A DNA stretch of 26,263 bases from JBFWQM01 sp050249455 (GCA_050249455.1 JBFWQM010000053.1:1-26263), one strand, 5' to 3'; positions 7,978 to 16,069 are shown, counted from the stretch's first letter. Numbers and translations: made by a program. Notes: generated by a model from the sequence alone, not told the origin.

Positions 7978-7997
7978 AACCTTGCCGGCCCAAGGTT
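7978..7997 (+). terminator. Hairpin after the HPP gene
   Basis: A 7-bp perfect inverted repeat (7978-7984 with 7991-7997) with a six-base loop lies 14 bases after the HPP stop. No T-run follows. It overlaps a second, imperfect inverted repeat that starts in AAGGTAAAG at 7962, so two alternative structures are possible. It may be a weak terminator or an operator for the protease gene. Confidence 0.35.
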
Positions 7998-8043
7998 CGC
8001 CATCCGCGGCAGACGCCGTGACGGACAGGAACGGGATCGGGGC

Positions 8044-8955
8044 ATGCGGCGGCTGGCGGCGATGGCGGGGGCGATCGGGGCGATCGTCGGGCTGGCGGCC
8101 CCGGCGCAGGCGATCGTCATCGACGATGCGGCGACGGCCGGCTACGTCACCGGGACCGCCGCGTTCACCGGCGTGGCGCGCATCATCTACAACGACCTCG
8201 AGGCCGGCGGCGGGCTGTCGCTGTGCTCCGGCGCGTTGCTGGCCGGCGGGATGCACGTGGTCACCGCCGGGCATTGCGTCGACGGCGGCGCCAACTGGCA
8301 GGTGACGTTCGAGACGCCGGGCGGCACCGCCACGCTATCCGTGCTGTCGGCGGTCCTGCATCCGCTCTACGCCAGCCGGCCGGCGCCGCTGGCTCATCTT
8401 AACGAGTACGACGTGGCGATCCTGACCCTTGCCGGCCTGGCGCCGGTCGACGCCGCGCGCTACGGCATCGCCGGCACGCTGCCGCCGGACGGGACGCCGG
8501 TCGATCTCGTCGGCTACGGGCTCGGCGGCAGCCCGGACGGCGCGCTGGCGGCGGGCGTGCGCCGCCATGCCACGAACAACATCGATGCGGCCGTCGCGAC
8601 CTATCCCAACTCGGCGGTGCCGTCGCCCGACCTGCCGCTGGTCATGTCGACCCTGTTCGGCGGCGCCGGCGCCGGGGAGGGCCTGATCTCGCCGGGCGAC
8701 AGCGGCGGCCCGGCGCTCGCCGGCACCGACATCGTCGGGATCGCCACCACAACCACGTTGCTGGACGTGGCCGGCCTCGACGACGGCGCGTTCCATTACG
8801 GCACCCACGCCAACCTGACCAACGCCGCGATCGGCGACTGGCTGCTCGGCTTCATCCAGGTGAGCGCGCCGCGCGCGACGGTGCCGTTCGCGGCGGCCGC
8901 GTTCTTCCTGCTCGCGCTCAGCCGACGGCGGCGACCGCTTCGATCTCTATCATGA
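8044..8955 (+). CDS. Secreted trypsin-like serine protease with PEP-CTERM-like C-terminus
   Basis: A 303-residue S1-family protease. A signal peptide covers about residues 1-22 (cleavage near PAQA-IV). The catalytic triad is complete: H77 in VTAGHCV, D123 in EYDVAIL and S220 in GDSGGPAL. The last ~30 residues form a tripartite tail: VSAPRATVP, a hydrophobic span (FAAAAFFLLAL), then an Arg cluster (SRRRRP). This matches the architecture of PEP-CTERM sorting signals, though the usual Pro-Glu-Pro is replaced by Ser-Ala-Pro. It would be exported, held in the membrane by the tail and possibly processed by an exosortase, none of which is in this window. Its last 38 bases overlap the 3' end of the convergent ridA gene. 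Confidence 0.9.
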   Translation: MRRLAAMAGAIGAIVGLAAPAQAIVIDDAATAGYVTGTAAFTGVARIIYNDLEAGGGLSLCSGALLAGGMHVVTAGHCVDGGANWQVTFETPGGTATLSVLSAVLHPLYASRPAPLAHLNEYDVAILTLAGLAPVDAARYGIAGTLPPDGTPVDLVGYGLGGSPDGALAAGVRRHATNNIDAAVATYPNSAVPSPDLPLVMSTLFGGAGAGEGLISPGDSGGPALAGTDIVGIATTTTLLDVAGLDDGAFHYGTHANLTNAAIGDWLLGFIQVSAPRATVPFAAAAFFLLALSRRRRPLRSLS

Positions 8956-9322
8956 GCTCGGGCAGCGCGAGGTTCGACACCTCGACGATCACGCTGGCCG
9001 GCCCGTTGTCCGGGAAATAGCGTTCCCGGATGTCGGATATGTCGTGGAAGGCGCGGATGTCGGTGACGTAGACCGTCACCTTCAGGACGTCGGCCATCGC
9101 CGCGCCGCTGTCGGCCAGGATCGCCTTGATGTTCTCCAGGACCTGGACGGCCTGCGCACGGAGGTCGCCCTCGCCCACCACCTTGCCGTCCTTGTCGATG
9201 GCAACCTGGCCCGACACGAACAGCAGCGGGCCCGCCTCGACGCGCACCGCGTTGGAGTAGTGCTTCTTCAGCGGCGGCGCCACCGACTTCGGGTTCAGCG
9301 CCTTCTTGCGTGGATTGGCCAT
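8918..9322 (-). CDS. RidA/YjgF-family protein (imine deaminase group)
   Basis: A 134-residue RidA-fold protein of family length. It shows LLFVSGQVAIDKDGKVVGEG, the helix AQAVQVLENIKAILADSGA, VTVYVTDIRAF, and a late Glu in LPELMIEIEAVAAV. The substrate-binding Arg usual for enamine/imine deaminases (in RxxV near the end) is not evident: the corresponding strand reads GPASVIVEVSNL, so this may be a non-canonical RidA subgroup without classic deaminase activity. The start is placed at ATG 9322, with AGGAGAAGGGG upstream, rather than 9379. The lysine-rich N-terminal tail (NPRKKALNPK) is longer than usual. It is convergent with the protease. Confidence 0.88.
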   Translation of the reverse strand: MANPRKKALNPKSVAPPLKKHYSNAVRVEAGPLLFVSGQVAIDKDGKVVGEGDLRAQAVQVLENIKAILADSGAAMADVLKVTVYVTDIRAFHDISDIRERYFPDNGPASVIVEVSNLALPELMIEIEAVAAVG

Positions 9323-9375
9323 CGCTCGCCCCTTCTCCTGGCTGGCCCCGAACATGCCGGCGGCGGACGGCGGTT

Positions 9376-9567
9376 TCAAGCTATCCCTTGATGCGGGCCC
9401 TTGGCGCGAGCCGCGCCACCTTGCCCGCGAGGCCCGACGACGGTGAGCGCCGCCATGAGCCGGTCTGCCGTGGCGCCGGTCGCGACGATGTCGGCGGCCC
9501 GGTCGGCGACGAGCGTGCCGGCGCTCTTGACGACTGCGTCGCGGGCTGCGCGGTCAGACGTAGTAGA
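9376..9567 (-). pseudogene. Coding-like fragment without a start codon, behind the antiporter operon
   Basis: Directly overlapping the stop of the last antiporter gene, a second frame stays open for about 60 codons to a TGA at 9376. Its codons have strong G/C third-position bias and give protein-like sequence (DAVVKSAGTLVADRAADIVA). No ATG, GTG or TTG occurs before the late ATG at 9453. It could be the remnant of a gene whose 5' part was lost, or a frameshifted tail. I do not recognise it. Confidence 0.3.
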
Positions 9568-11239
9568 TCAGCACGAACGCGCCGAGCAGGAGGGTCGCCC
9601 ACAGCGCCATGCTGCCGGTCGGCCATGACCGCGCCAGCACGCCGTGCGGGCCGTGGTGGCGCTGGATGCCGCCGACAAAGCGCAGTGCGGTCGCGACCGA
9701 CCGGCGCCGGAACGCCTCGGCGCTGCGCACCCACATCGCGTCCGCAACGCCGGCGAACAGCCGCCCCATGCGCCGATACAGCCAATCGACGTCGAGGGTG
9801 ATGGTCAGGGTGCGGCGCAGCTGCTTGAGTAGGAGGAAGAAGGCGAGCCCCGAGAACAGCAGGAGCTGCAGCTGCAGCACCACGTGGTCGGCGGTGTAGG
9901 GCACGAAGTCGACCAGCTGCGGCAGCAACGCGTAGAGCGGCTGCGGGAACACGCCGATCCCGATGCACAATGCCGAGAACAGGATCATGGCCAGCCGCAT
10001 GTTCCACGGCGGATCGGGCGGCCGCAGCCCGGAATCCTTCTGGAAGAAGACGAACCACGGGAACTTGATGCCGGCGTGGAGGAAGACCCCTGCGGACGCC
10101 GCGGCAAGCAGGAGCCAGACGATCGTCATGTGCTGCTGCGCCGCCCCTTCAGCGATCATCGACTTGGAGACGAAGCCCGAGGTCAGCGGGAACGCCGAGA
10201 TCGACAAGGCGCCGATCACGCCGCAGACCATGGTCAGGGGCATCGTGCGGAACAGGCCGCCGAGATCGGTGCACTTGCGCTTGCCGGTGGCGTAGAGCAC
10301 CGAGCCGGCCGACATCAGCAGCAACGCCTTGTAGATGATGTGGGCGAACGCGTGCGCCGCCGCGCCGTTCAGCGCCATCGCCGTGCCGATGCCGATACCG
10401 GCGACCATGAAGCCGACCTGGTTGACGATGCTGTAGGCGAGGATGCGCCGCATGTCGTTCTCGAGGATCGCGTAGACGATCCCGTAGAAGACCATGAACA
10501 GCCCGACCCAGATCAGCAGCTCCGTCCCCGGGAACCCGCGCAGCAGCGCATAGACGGCCGTCTTGGTCGTGAAGGCGGAGAGGAACACCATCCCGCTCCA
10601 CGACGCCTCCGGGTAGGCGTCGGGCAGCCACGCCGACAGAGGCGGCGCGCCGGCGTTGATCAGGAACCCGGCGAGGAGAAGCCAGTGCGCCCAGCCGTCG
10701 GCCTGCATCGCCGAGAAGGCGACCGAGCCGGTCGCCGCCACGTGGCCGGCGATCCCCGCCATCAGCAGGACGCCGCCGAACAGGTGGATCATGGCGTAGC
10801 GCATGCCGGCGGCGTACGCCGACGTGCCGGCGCTCCACACCACCAGGGTCGAGCCGACCGCCATCACCTCCCAGAACACGAACAGGCTGATCAGGTCGCC
10901 CGCCATCGCCGCGCCGATCGCCGCCCCGCCGTAGACGAACGCCGCGACCAGCTCGAGCACGCGGGCCTGGCTCAGCGCGAACAGGCCGCCGCCCAGCGCC
11001 ATGATCGAGAACACGATCCCGAACAGCCGGCTCAGCGGATCGACCCGCACGGGCACCAGCGGGTAGCCGAGAAACGCGAGGCGGCCCAGCTCGCCGTCGG
11101 GCAGGCTCACGACCAGCCACAGCGCGACGATCGGCAACGCGACGATCAGCACCCGGCGCGCCGCGGCGCCGAAGAATGGCAGCGCCAGGCCGCCGACGAT
11201 CAGCACCAGCGCGGGCGGGATGAGGAGATCACCGATCAT
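9554..11239 (-). CDS. Antiporter-like membrane subunit, MrpD/NuoN type (third in the operon)
   Basis: A 561-residue multi-spanning proton-translocating subunit (proton_antipo_M family). The conserved membrane Glu is E124 (LFVFWEVMAV) and a membrane Lys is K226 (AFTTKTAVYALLR), with another Lys in HIIYKALLLMSAG. The Lys normally found before the broken helix is replaced by Asn195 (FLINAGAPPLSAWLPDAYPEAS). After the 14-helix core a ~70-residue tail (DVDWLYRRMGRLF, a basic amphipathic stretch, then a final TM ending LIYYV) resembles the lateral arm of NuoL/MbhH-type subunits. It starts at ATG 11239, overlapping the end of the 79-residue gene by 11 bases, and closes the operon. Role: cation/proton exchange in an Mrp-like complex of the inner membrane. 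Confidence 0.88.
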   Translation of the reverse strand: MIGDLLIPPALVLIVGGLALPFFGAAARRVLIVALPIVALWLVVSLPDGELGRLAFLGYPLVPVRVDPLSRLFGIVFSIMALGGGLFALSQARVLELVAAFVYGGAAIGAAMAGDLISLFVFWEVMAVGSTLVVWSAGTSAYAAGMRYAMIHLFGGVLLMAGIAGHVAATGSVAFSAMQADGWAHWLLLAGFLINAGAPPLSAWLPDAYPEASWSGMVFLSAFTTKTAVYALLRGFPGTELLIWVGLFMVFYGIVYAILENDMRRILAYSIVNQVGFMVAGIGIGTAMALNGAAAHAFAHIIYKALLLMSAGSVLYATGKRKCTDLGGLFRTMPLTMVCGVIGALSISAFPLTSGFVSKSMIAEGAAQQHMTIVWLLLAAASAGVFLHAGIKFPWFVFFQKDSGLRPPDPPWNMRLAMILFSALCIGIGVFPQPLYALLPQLVDFVPYTADHVVLQLQLLLFSGLAFFLLLKQLRRTLTITLDVDWLYRRMGRLFAGVADAMWVRSAEAFRRRSVATALRFVGGIQRHHGPHGVLARSWPTGSMALWATLLLGAFVLIYYV

Positions 11240-11468
11240 AGTAGTCGTCCGGCCGCTTGAGGACCATGCCGAGCGCCTTCGCCACGAACACCAATACGAT
11301 GCAGGACAGGAAGCCGAACCACGCGCCGAACCCGAACCAGGCGTCGAACCCGGCGACGCTGTGGCGCTCGACCGGGTTCTCGGCCAGCACCGAAACCGCC
11401 AGCACCGCGATGAACACGCGCCACAGCAGGCGGATGGTTTCCGGTCGGGTCAGCCAGTGCCGGTCCAT
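11229..11468 (-). CDS. Small two-span membrane protein inside the antiporter operon
   Basis: A 79-residue protein with two hydrophobic spans (about residues 12-29 and 43-66) separated by ENPVERHSVAGFDAW and ending in KRPDDYYDR. It is wedged between two antiporter-like genes: one base after the upstream stop and overlapping the next start by 11 bases, so it is almost surely translated with the operon. It does not match any standard Mrp/Mnh subunit A-G that I know. The most likely role is an accessory or assembly subunit of this complex. Start ATG 11468. Confidence 0.75.
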   Translation of the reverse strand: MDRHWLTRPETIRLLWRVFIAVLAVSVLAENPVERHSVAGFDAWFGFGAWFGFLSCIVLVFVAKALGMVLKRPDDYYDR

Positions 11469-11469
11469 G

Positions 11470-12942
11470 TCAATGCGCCGTCATCATTTGCCCGAGGGCG
11501 AGCGGAAGGCCGGGGAAGGCAAACATCGCGATCGTCGCCGCCGCCGTCACGGTGAGCGCGAGGACGATCGGCCACGGCGCCTCGCCGGACGCGTGCTCCC
11601 CATGGTCGCCATGGTGGCCGGCCGGTGCGCTGCGGAAGAACGCGGAGAACACGATCGGCAGGAAATAGGCGGCATTGAGGACGGTGCTCAGGACGATCAC
11701 CGCGACCGCCACCCATTCGCCGACCGACATCGCGCCGACGAGGATGTACCACTTGCCGATGAAGCCGGCGGTCGGCGGCACCCCGATCATGCTGAGCGTG
11801 CCGACCGCGAAGGCGCCCATCGTCCACGGCATGCGGTGGCCGATGCCGGGCAGCTGGCTGACCTTGGTCAGGTGCGCCGCGGTGTAGATCGACCCGGCCG
11901 CGAAGAACAGCGTGATCTTGCCGAAGGCATGGGCGGCGATGTGCAGCGCCGCGCCGATCGCCGAGATCGGCGCCAGGACCGACACGGCGAGGACGATGTA
12001 GGAAAGCTGGCTGACTGTGGAGAACGCGAGCCGCCGCTTCAGGTCGTCCTGCCGCAACGCGACCAGCGACGCCGTCAGCACCGTGGCGCCGGCGACCCAC
12101 GGCAGCCACTGCGCCCCGCCCGCGGCCAGCAGGTCCAGGCCGAACACGTAGATTACGACCTTGACGATCGAGAACACGCCGGCCTTGACCACCGCGACGG
12201 CGTGCAGCAGCGCCGACACGGGGGTCGGGGCCACCATCGCCGCCGGCAGCCAGGGATGCATCGGCATGACCGCCGCCTTGCCGATGCCGAAGACATAGAG
12301 CGCCAGCAGGATGCCGACGACGCCGGGGTCCGCCTTGCCGTCCAGGATGCCGCCGGGCTTGAAGTCGAGCGTGCCGGCAAGGAAGCCGGTCCAGACGATC
12401 GCCGGCAGGAAGAGCAGGAAGGACGAGCCGAGCAGGAGCACGAGGTAGAGCCGGCCCGCCTTGATCGCCTCGGCGTTGCCGCGATGGGTGACCAGCGGAT
12501 AGGTGCTGAGGGTCAGGACCTCGTAGAAGGCGAACAGCGTGAACAGGTTGCCGGCGAACGCGATGCCCATGGTGCTGGCCAGCGCGACGGCGAAGCAGAT
12601 GTAGAAGGCCGTCTGCCGCGGTTCGTCGTTGCCGCGCATGTAGCCGATCGAATAGATCGAGTTCACGATCCACAGGCCGGACGCGATCATGGCGAACAGC
12701 ATGCCGAGCGGCTCGACCGTGAAGGCGATCGTCAGGGCCGGCGCGACGTGCAGCAGCGTCGCCGCCGGCCGCTCGCCGTCCAACACGCCGGGCAGGATCG
12801 ACAGCACGAGCGCGAACAGCAGGACCGCGGTCGACAGCGTCACCGTCTCGCGCAGGTTCGGCCGGCTGCCGGCGAGCCCGATCAGCGCCGCCCCGGCCAG
12901 CGGAACCCCGACGGCGAGCATCGGCAGTGTCGCACCGGTCAT
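11470..12942 (-). CDS. Antiporter subunit resembling the NuoL/MrpA N-terminal core
   Basis: A 490-residue, ~14-span subunit. The segment GKAAVMPMHPWLPAAMVAPTP followed by VSALLHAVAVVKAGVF is of the NuoL/MrpA type (APTPVSALLH) rather than MrpD. Key membrane charges are E141 (LFAFYEVLTLSTY), K222 (GIGKAAVMP) and K253 (VVKAGVF). A His-rich loop (GHHGDHGEHASGE) lies before the last span. This subunit probably fills the role of the N-terminal half of MrpA, which in Bacillus-type operons is one large protein; the C-terminal half is encoded separately upstream in the operon. ATG 12942 overlaps the previous stop in ATGA form, indicating translational coupling. Confidence 0.9.
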   Translation of the reverse strand: MTGATLPMLAVGVPLAGAALIGLAGSRPNLRETVTLSTAVLLFALVLSILPGVLDGERPAATLLHVAPALTIAFTVEPLGMLFAMIASGLWIVNSIYSIGYMRGNDEPRQTAFYICFAVALASTMGIAFAGNLFTLFAFYEVLTLSTYPLVTHRGNAEAIKAGRLYLVLLLGSSFLLFLPAIVWTGFLAGTLDFKPGGILDGKADPGVVGILLALYVFGIGKAAVMPMHPWLPAAMVAPTPVSALLHAVAVVKAGVFSIVKVVIYVFGLDLLAAGGAQWLPWVAGATVLTASLVALRQDDLKRRLAFSTVSQLSYIVLAVSVLAPISAIGAALHIAAHAFGKITLFFAAGSIYTAAHLTKVSQLPGIGHRMPWTMGAFAVGTLSMIGVPPTAGFIGKWYILVGAMSVGEWVAVAVIVLSTVLNAAYFLPIVFSAFFRSAPAGHHGDHGEHASGEAPWPIVLALTVTAAATIAMFAFPGLPLALGQMMTAH

Positions 12943-14420
12943 TTGAGCCCCGCCAGCAGCACGTCGGCGGCCCGCTCGGCGACACCAACGGTCAGCGTCG
13001 TGTCAATGCCGAAATAGATGCAGGCGGCGACCATCACCCAGGCCGGCAGCAGCATCGACAGCGGCGGGTCGCGCGCCTCCACCGCCGCGGCGGACGTGGG
13101 GCGGAACCACGCGAACTCGACGATGCGGCCGAAATAGATCAGCGAGATCACCGACGACAGCAGCACCAGGATGGCGAGCCACGCCATGTCCTGTTCCCAC
13201 GACGCCACCACGAGGTACCACTTGCTGACGAAGCCGACGGTCAGCGGCGCCCCGATCAGGCTGACGCCGGCCAGCACGAGGCCCGCCGTCGTCAGCGGCA
13301 TCCGCCGGCCGATGCCGGCGAGGTCGTGCAGCCGGCAGGAGCCGACCTGCAGCACCATGGCGCCGACCAGCATGAACAGCGCGCCCTTCATCAGCGCGTG
13401 GTTGAACACGTGCACGATCGCGCCGGTCAGCCCCGTCTTGCTCGCCAGGGCGATGCCGAGCGTGATGTAGCCGATCTGCGCCACCGAGGAATAGGCGAGC
13501 ATCCGCTTCACGTTCTGCTGGAACACCGCGACCAGCGACGCGCCGAACATCGCCGCGATGGAGAGCGCCAGCAGCGCGTCGGTGACGGGCAGCGTCTCGA
13601 ACACCAGGCCGACGCCGGCGATCGAGAAGAAGAACCGCAGCAGCAGGTAGATCGCGACCTTGGTCGCGCTGGCGGCGAGGAACGCGGTGGCGAAAGACGG
13701 CGCATAGGCGTAGGCGTTGGGCAACCACACGTGCAGCGGGAACAGCGCGAGCTTGAGCCCGATGCCGACGGTGAGGAAGGCGAGCCCGGCCAGGATGGGA
13801 CGGACCTGCTCGACCGAACCCAGCCGCTGCGCGAGGTCGGCCATGTTGAGCGTGCCGGTCATCGTGTAGAGGAGGCCGACGCCGATGACGTAGAACGTCG
13901 CGCCGATCGTCCCCATGATCAGGTACTGGTAGGAGGCGAGCAGCGCGCGGCGGTCGCGCCCCATCGCGATCAGCACGTAGGTCGCGAGCGAGGATATCTC
14001 CAGGAACACGAAGGCGTTGAACGCGTCGCCGGTGATCGTGATGCCGAGCAGGCCGGTCAGGCACAGCAGGTACATGGCGTAGAACCACGCCGCCTTGTCC
14101 TCCGGCACCTCCGCCGCGACGCTGCGCCGGGCATACGGCATCATCACCGCGCCGACCGAGGCGACGAGCAGCAGCACGAAGCCGCTGACGGCATCGACCC
14201 GGTACTCGATGCCCCAAGGCGGCTCCCAGTTGCCGATGTGATAGGAGATCGGCCCGGTCGTCATTGCCTGGTGCAGCAGCATCGCCGCGATCGGCACCAT
14301 CGCCCAGCTCACCGCCAGCGCCAACAGCCACGCCGGTCCCGGCCGCCGCAGCAGGCCGCACAGCAGCGCGCCGACCAGCGGCACCACGACCTGCAGGGCA
14401 GGAAGGTCGACGGTCGTCAA
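12939..14420 (-). CDS. mnhD: Na+/H+ antiporter subunit D
   Basis: An MrpD/NuoN-like subunit of 493 residues from the chosen start, with about 14 spans. Conserved charges are E141 (FVFLEISSLATYV), K223 (GIGLKLALFPLHVWLPNAY) and K254 (ASATKVAIYLLLR), the set required for proton movement in this family. The start is taken as TTG 14420, which overlaps the preceding stop by four bases (TTGA) like other junctions in the operon. GTG codons about 12 codons further in are alternatives, and the larger upstream frame only shadows other genes. It ends in a four-base overlap with the next subunit. Of the three antiporter-like subunits it is the closest to classic MrpD. Confidence 0.88.
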   Translation of the reverse strand: MTTVDLPALQVVVPLVGALLCGLLRRPGPAWLLALAVSWAMVPIAAMLLHQAMTTGPISYHIGNWEPPWGIEYRVDAVSGFVLLLVASVGAVMMPYARRSVAAEVPEDKAAWFYAMYLLCLTGLLGITITGDAFNAFVFLEISSLATYVLIAMGRDRRALLASYQYLIMGTIGATFYVIGVGLLYTMTGTLNMADLAQRLGSVEQVRPILAGLAFLTVGIGLKLALFPLHVWLPNAYAYAPSFATAFLAASATKVAIYLLLRFFFSIAGVGLVFETLPVTDALLALSIAAMFGASLVAVFQQNVKRMLAYSSVAQIGYITLGIALASKTGLTGAIVHVFNHALMKGALFMLVGAMVLQVGSCRLHDLAGIGRRMPLTTAGLVLAGVSLIGAPLTVGFVSKWYLVVASWEQDMAWLAILVLLSSVISLIYFGRIVEFAWFRPTSAAAVEARDPPLSMLLPAWVMVAACIYFGIDTTLTVGVAERAADVLLAGLK

Positions 14421-14782
14421 CGGTCGTCGTCCTCGTCGAGGGCGAACAGTTCCTCTTCCTCGATCGAGCCGTAGGCTTCGTTGATGCGCACCACGAGCGC
14501 GAGGCCGAGCGCCAGCGTGGCCACGCCGACCACGATGGCGGTGAGGATCAGCACGTGCGGCAGCGGATTTGAGTAGACGGTGAAGTCGGGGCTGACGATC
14601 GGCGCGGTGCCGCCGATGATCTTGCCCGGCGAGATGTAGAGCAGGTAGACCGAGGTCTGGAAGATGCCGAGGCCGACCAGTTTCTTTATCATGTTGCCGC
14701 GGGCCACGACGATGTAGAGCCCGGCGATCATCAGGAAGACGGTAATCCAGTGATTGAAGTGGGCGAGTATCGGCGATTCCAT
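14417..14782 (-). CDS. mnhC: Na+/H+ antiporter subunit C (NuoK-like)
   Basis: A 121-residue NuoK/MrpC-type subunit with three spans (about residues 9-25, 33-50 and 75-100). Family features are GLGIFQTSVYLLYIS and the PLPHVLILTAIVVGVATLALGLAL stretch (split here as PLPHVLILTAIVVG then VATLALGLAL). The C-terminus is unusually acidic (SIEEEELFALDEDDDR). ATG 14782 overlaps the upstream stop by one base (TGATG), so translation is coupled to the preceding gene. It works as part of the membrane-embedded channel of the Mrp complex. Confidence 0.93.
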   Translation of the reverse strand: MESPILAHFNHWITVFLMIAGLYIVVARGNMIKKLVGLGIFQTSVYLLYISPGKIIGGTAPIVSPDFTVYSNPLPHVLILTAIVVGVATLALGLALVVRINEAYGSIEEEELFALDEDDDR

Positions 14783-15198
14783 CAGCGCCCGCGCCCGGCA
14801 AAAGCGTAGAACACGGCGAGCATCGTGCCCGACACGGTGACGAGGACGCCGAGCTCGACCAGGAAGATGCCGAGCTCCTGGCCGTGCGGACCGTCATGCG
14901 CCAGCACCGAGTAGTCGAGGTACTCGCTGCCGAGAAGGAGGCCCGCGACGCCGGTGCCGGCGTAGATCAGCACGCCGATCGGGATCATCCGCTCCGCCCA
15001 CCCCAGCGGCACGACGCGCTGCGCCGCCTCCAGCCCGAAGATCAGGCCGTAGATGATGACCATCGCGGCGCTGATCACGCCGGCCTGGAAGCCGCCGCCG
15101 GGCCCCAGTTCGCCGTGGAACTGCACATAGAGCGCGAACAGCAGGATGAACGGCAGCAGGAACTTGGCGCCGACGCGCAGGATGACGTCGTATTTCAT
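14782..15198 (-). CDS. mnhB: Na+/H+ antiporter subunit B
   Basis: A 138-residue MnhB/MrpB subunit with four spans. The hallmark GPGGGFQAGVI (residues 32-42) is present, followed by GLIFGLEAAQR and a late span LGVLVTVSGTMLAVFYAF. Length and motif are typical of the family. ATG 15198 overlaps the stop of the preceding gene in ATGA form. It sits in the inner membrane between subunit C and the MrpA C-terminal-like subunit. Confidence 0.94.
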   Translation of the reverse strand: MKYDVILRVGAKFLLPFILLFALYVQFHGELGPGGGFQAGVISAAMVIIYGLIFGLEAAQRVVPLGWAERMIPIGVLIYAGTGVAGLLLGSEYLDYSVLAHDGPHGQELGIFLVELGVLVTVSGTMLAVFYAFAGRGR

Positions 15199-15728
15199 TT
15201 CGCCGTCCCGCCGCCGCCGTTGCGGCGCCGGCCGCGCTTCAGCAGCATCAGCACGCCGATGCCGGCGGTGAAGATCACCGTCGTCTCTCCCAAGGTGTCG
15301 TAGCCGCGGTAGCTGGCCAGGACCGAGGTGACGACGTTGGGCACCATCGTCTCGCGCAAGGTGTCGTTCACGTAGCGCGGCGCCACGTGCTCGTGGATCG
15401 GCGCGACCGCGACCCCGAACGGCGGCAGGTCAAGCGTGCCATAGGCGAGCGCGGCGCCGGTGCCGAGCGCGACCACCAAAGGCACGATCGGCGAATGGCG
15501 GCTCGGCGCCTCCTCGGTCTTGGTCAGGTGCAGGGTCGCCAGCAGCAGCACGGTCGAGATGCCGGCGCCGACCGCGGCCTCGGTCATCGCGACGTCGACG
15601 GCGTCAAGCACGACGAGGACGGTCGCCATCAGGAAGCTGTAGATGCCGCCCATCACCACGACGCCGAACAGATTCCCGAGCCGCAGAACGCCGATGGTCG
15701 CCGCGACCATCAGGATCAGCAGCACCAT
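15195..15728 (-). CDS. MrpA C-terminal-half subunit (DUF4040/MbhD plus MbhE-like)
   Basis: A 177-residue membrane protein equal to the C-terminal part of MrpA, encoded as its own gene. Residues 1-70 are the DUF4040/MbhD-like domain (LDAVDVAMTEAAVGAGIST, with membrane D45 and E50). Residues 80-165 are the MbhE/MrpB-N-like domain (ASYRGYDTLGETTVIFTAGIGV), ending in a basic tail. Annotation pipelines often call such proteins 'subunit B', but true MnhB is the next gene. The start ATG 15728 lies five bases after the mnhG stop and has no clear Shine-Dalgarno, so coupling is likely. Acidic residues in this domain are thought to take part in sodium transfer in Mrp/Mbh structures. Confidence 0.88.
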   Translation of the reverse strand: MVLLILMVAATIGVLRLGNLFGVVVMGGIYSFLMATVLVVLDAVDVAMTEAAVGAGISTVLLLATLHLTKTEEAPSRHSPIVPLVVALGTGAALAYGTLDLPPFGVAVAPIHEHVAPRYVNDTLRETMVPNVVTSVLASYRGYDTLGETTVIFTAGIGVLMLLKRGRRRNGGGGTAK

Positions 15729-15733
15729 GTTGA

Positions 15734-16069
15734 TCAGGAGTTCGATGGCGGCTTCTCCGTCTTGCGGTGGAGCAGCGGCCGGATGCCCGCGTGCATCGCC
15801 GCGCGCGCGAGCGCGTGGGTGGCGATCGGGCTGACCATCAGGAAGAACACCAGGATGATCGCGAGCCGCACGCTGGTCAGCGTGAACCCGGCCTGCAGCA
15901 TCATGCCGAATATGAGGAGGCCGGCGCCCAGCGTGTCCATGATCGAGGCGGCGTGCATGCGCGTGTAGAGCTCGGGCATGCGCACCAGGCCGATGCCGCC
16001 GGTGATGCAGAAGAAGCCGCCGGCCAGCATCAGCGCCCAGCTGAGAACGTCCACCGCGAGCTCGATCAT
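15734..16069 (-). CDS. mnhG: Na+/H+ antiporter subunit G
   Basis: A 111-residue MnhG/MrpG subunit with three spans and the family motif GGIGLVRMPELYTRMHAAS (residues 23-41), then GAGLLIFGMMLQAG and a third span LAIILVFFLMVSPIATHALARAA (the last part shown as SPIATHALARAA). ATG 16069 overlaps the mnhF stop (ATGA). Length is typical. It is a small structural subunit of the sodium-translocating part of the complex. Confidence 0.94.
   Translation of the reverse strand: MIELAVDVLSWALMLAGGFFCITGGIGLVRMPELYTRMHAASIMDTLGAGLLIFGMMLQAGFTLTSVRLAIILVFFLMVSPIATHALARAAMHAGIRPLLHRKTEKPPSNS

Noticed and set aside
9884..14474. Long plus-strand open frames (458, 586 and 515 codons) opposite the antiporter genes
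   Set aside because: They are rich in Arg, Gln, His and Asp because they are the complement of membrane-protein codons. No family features, and the minus strand genes are unmistakable.
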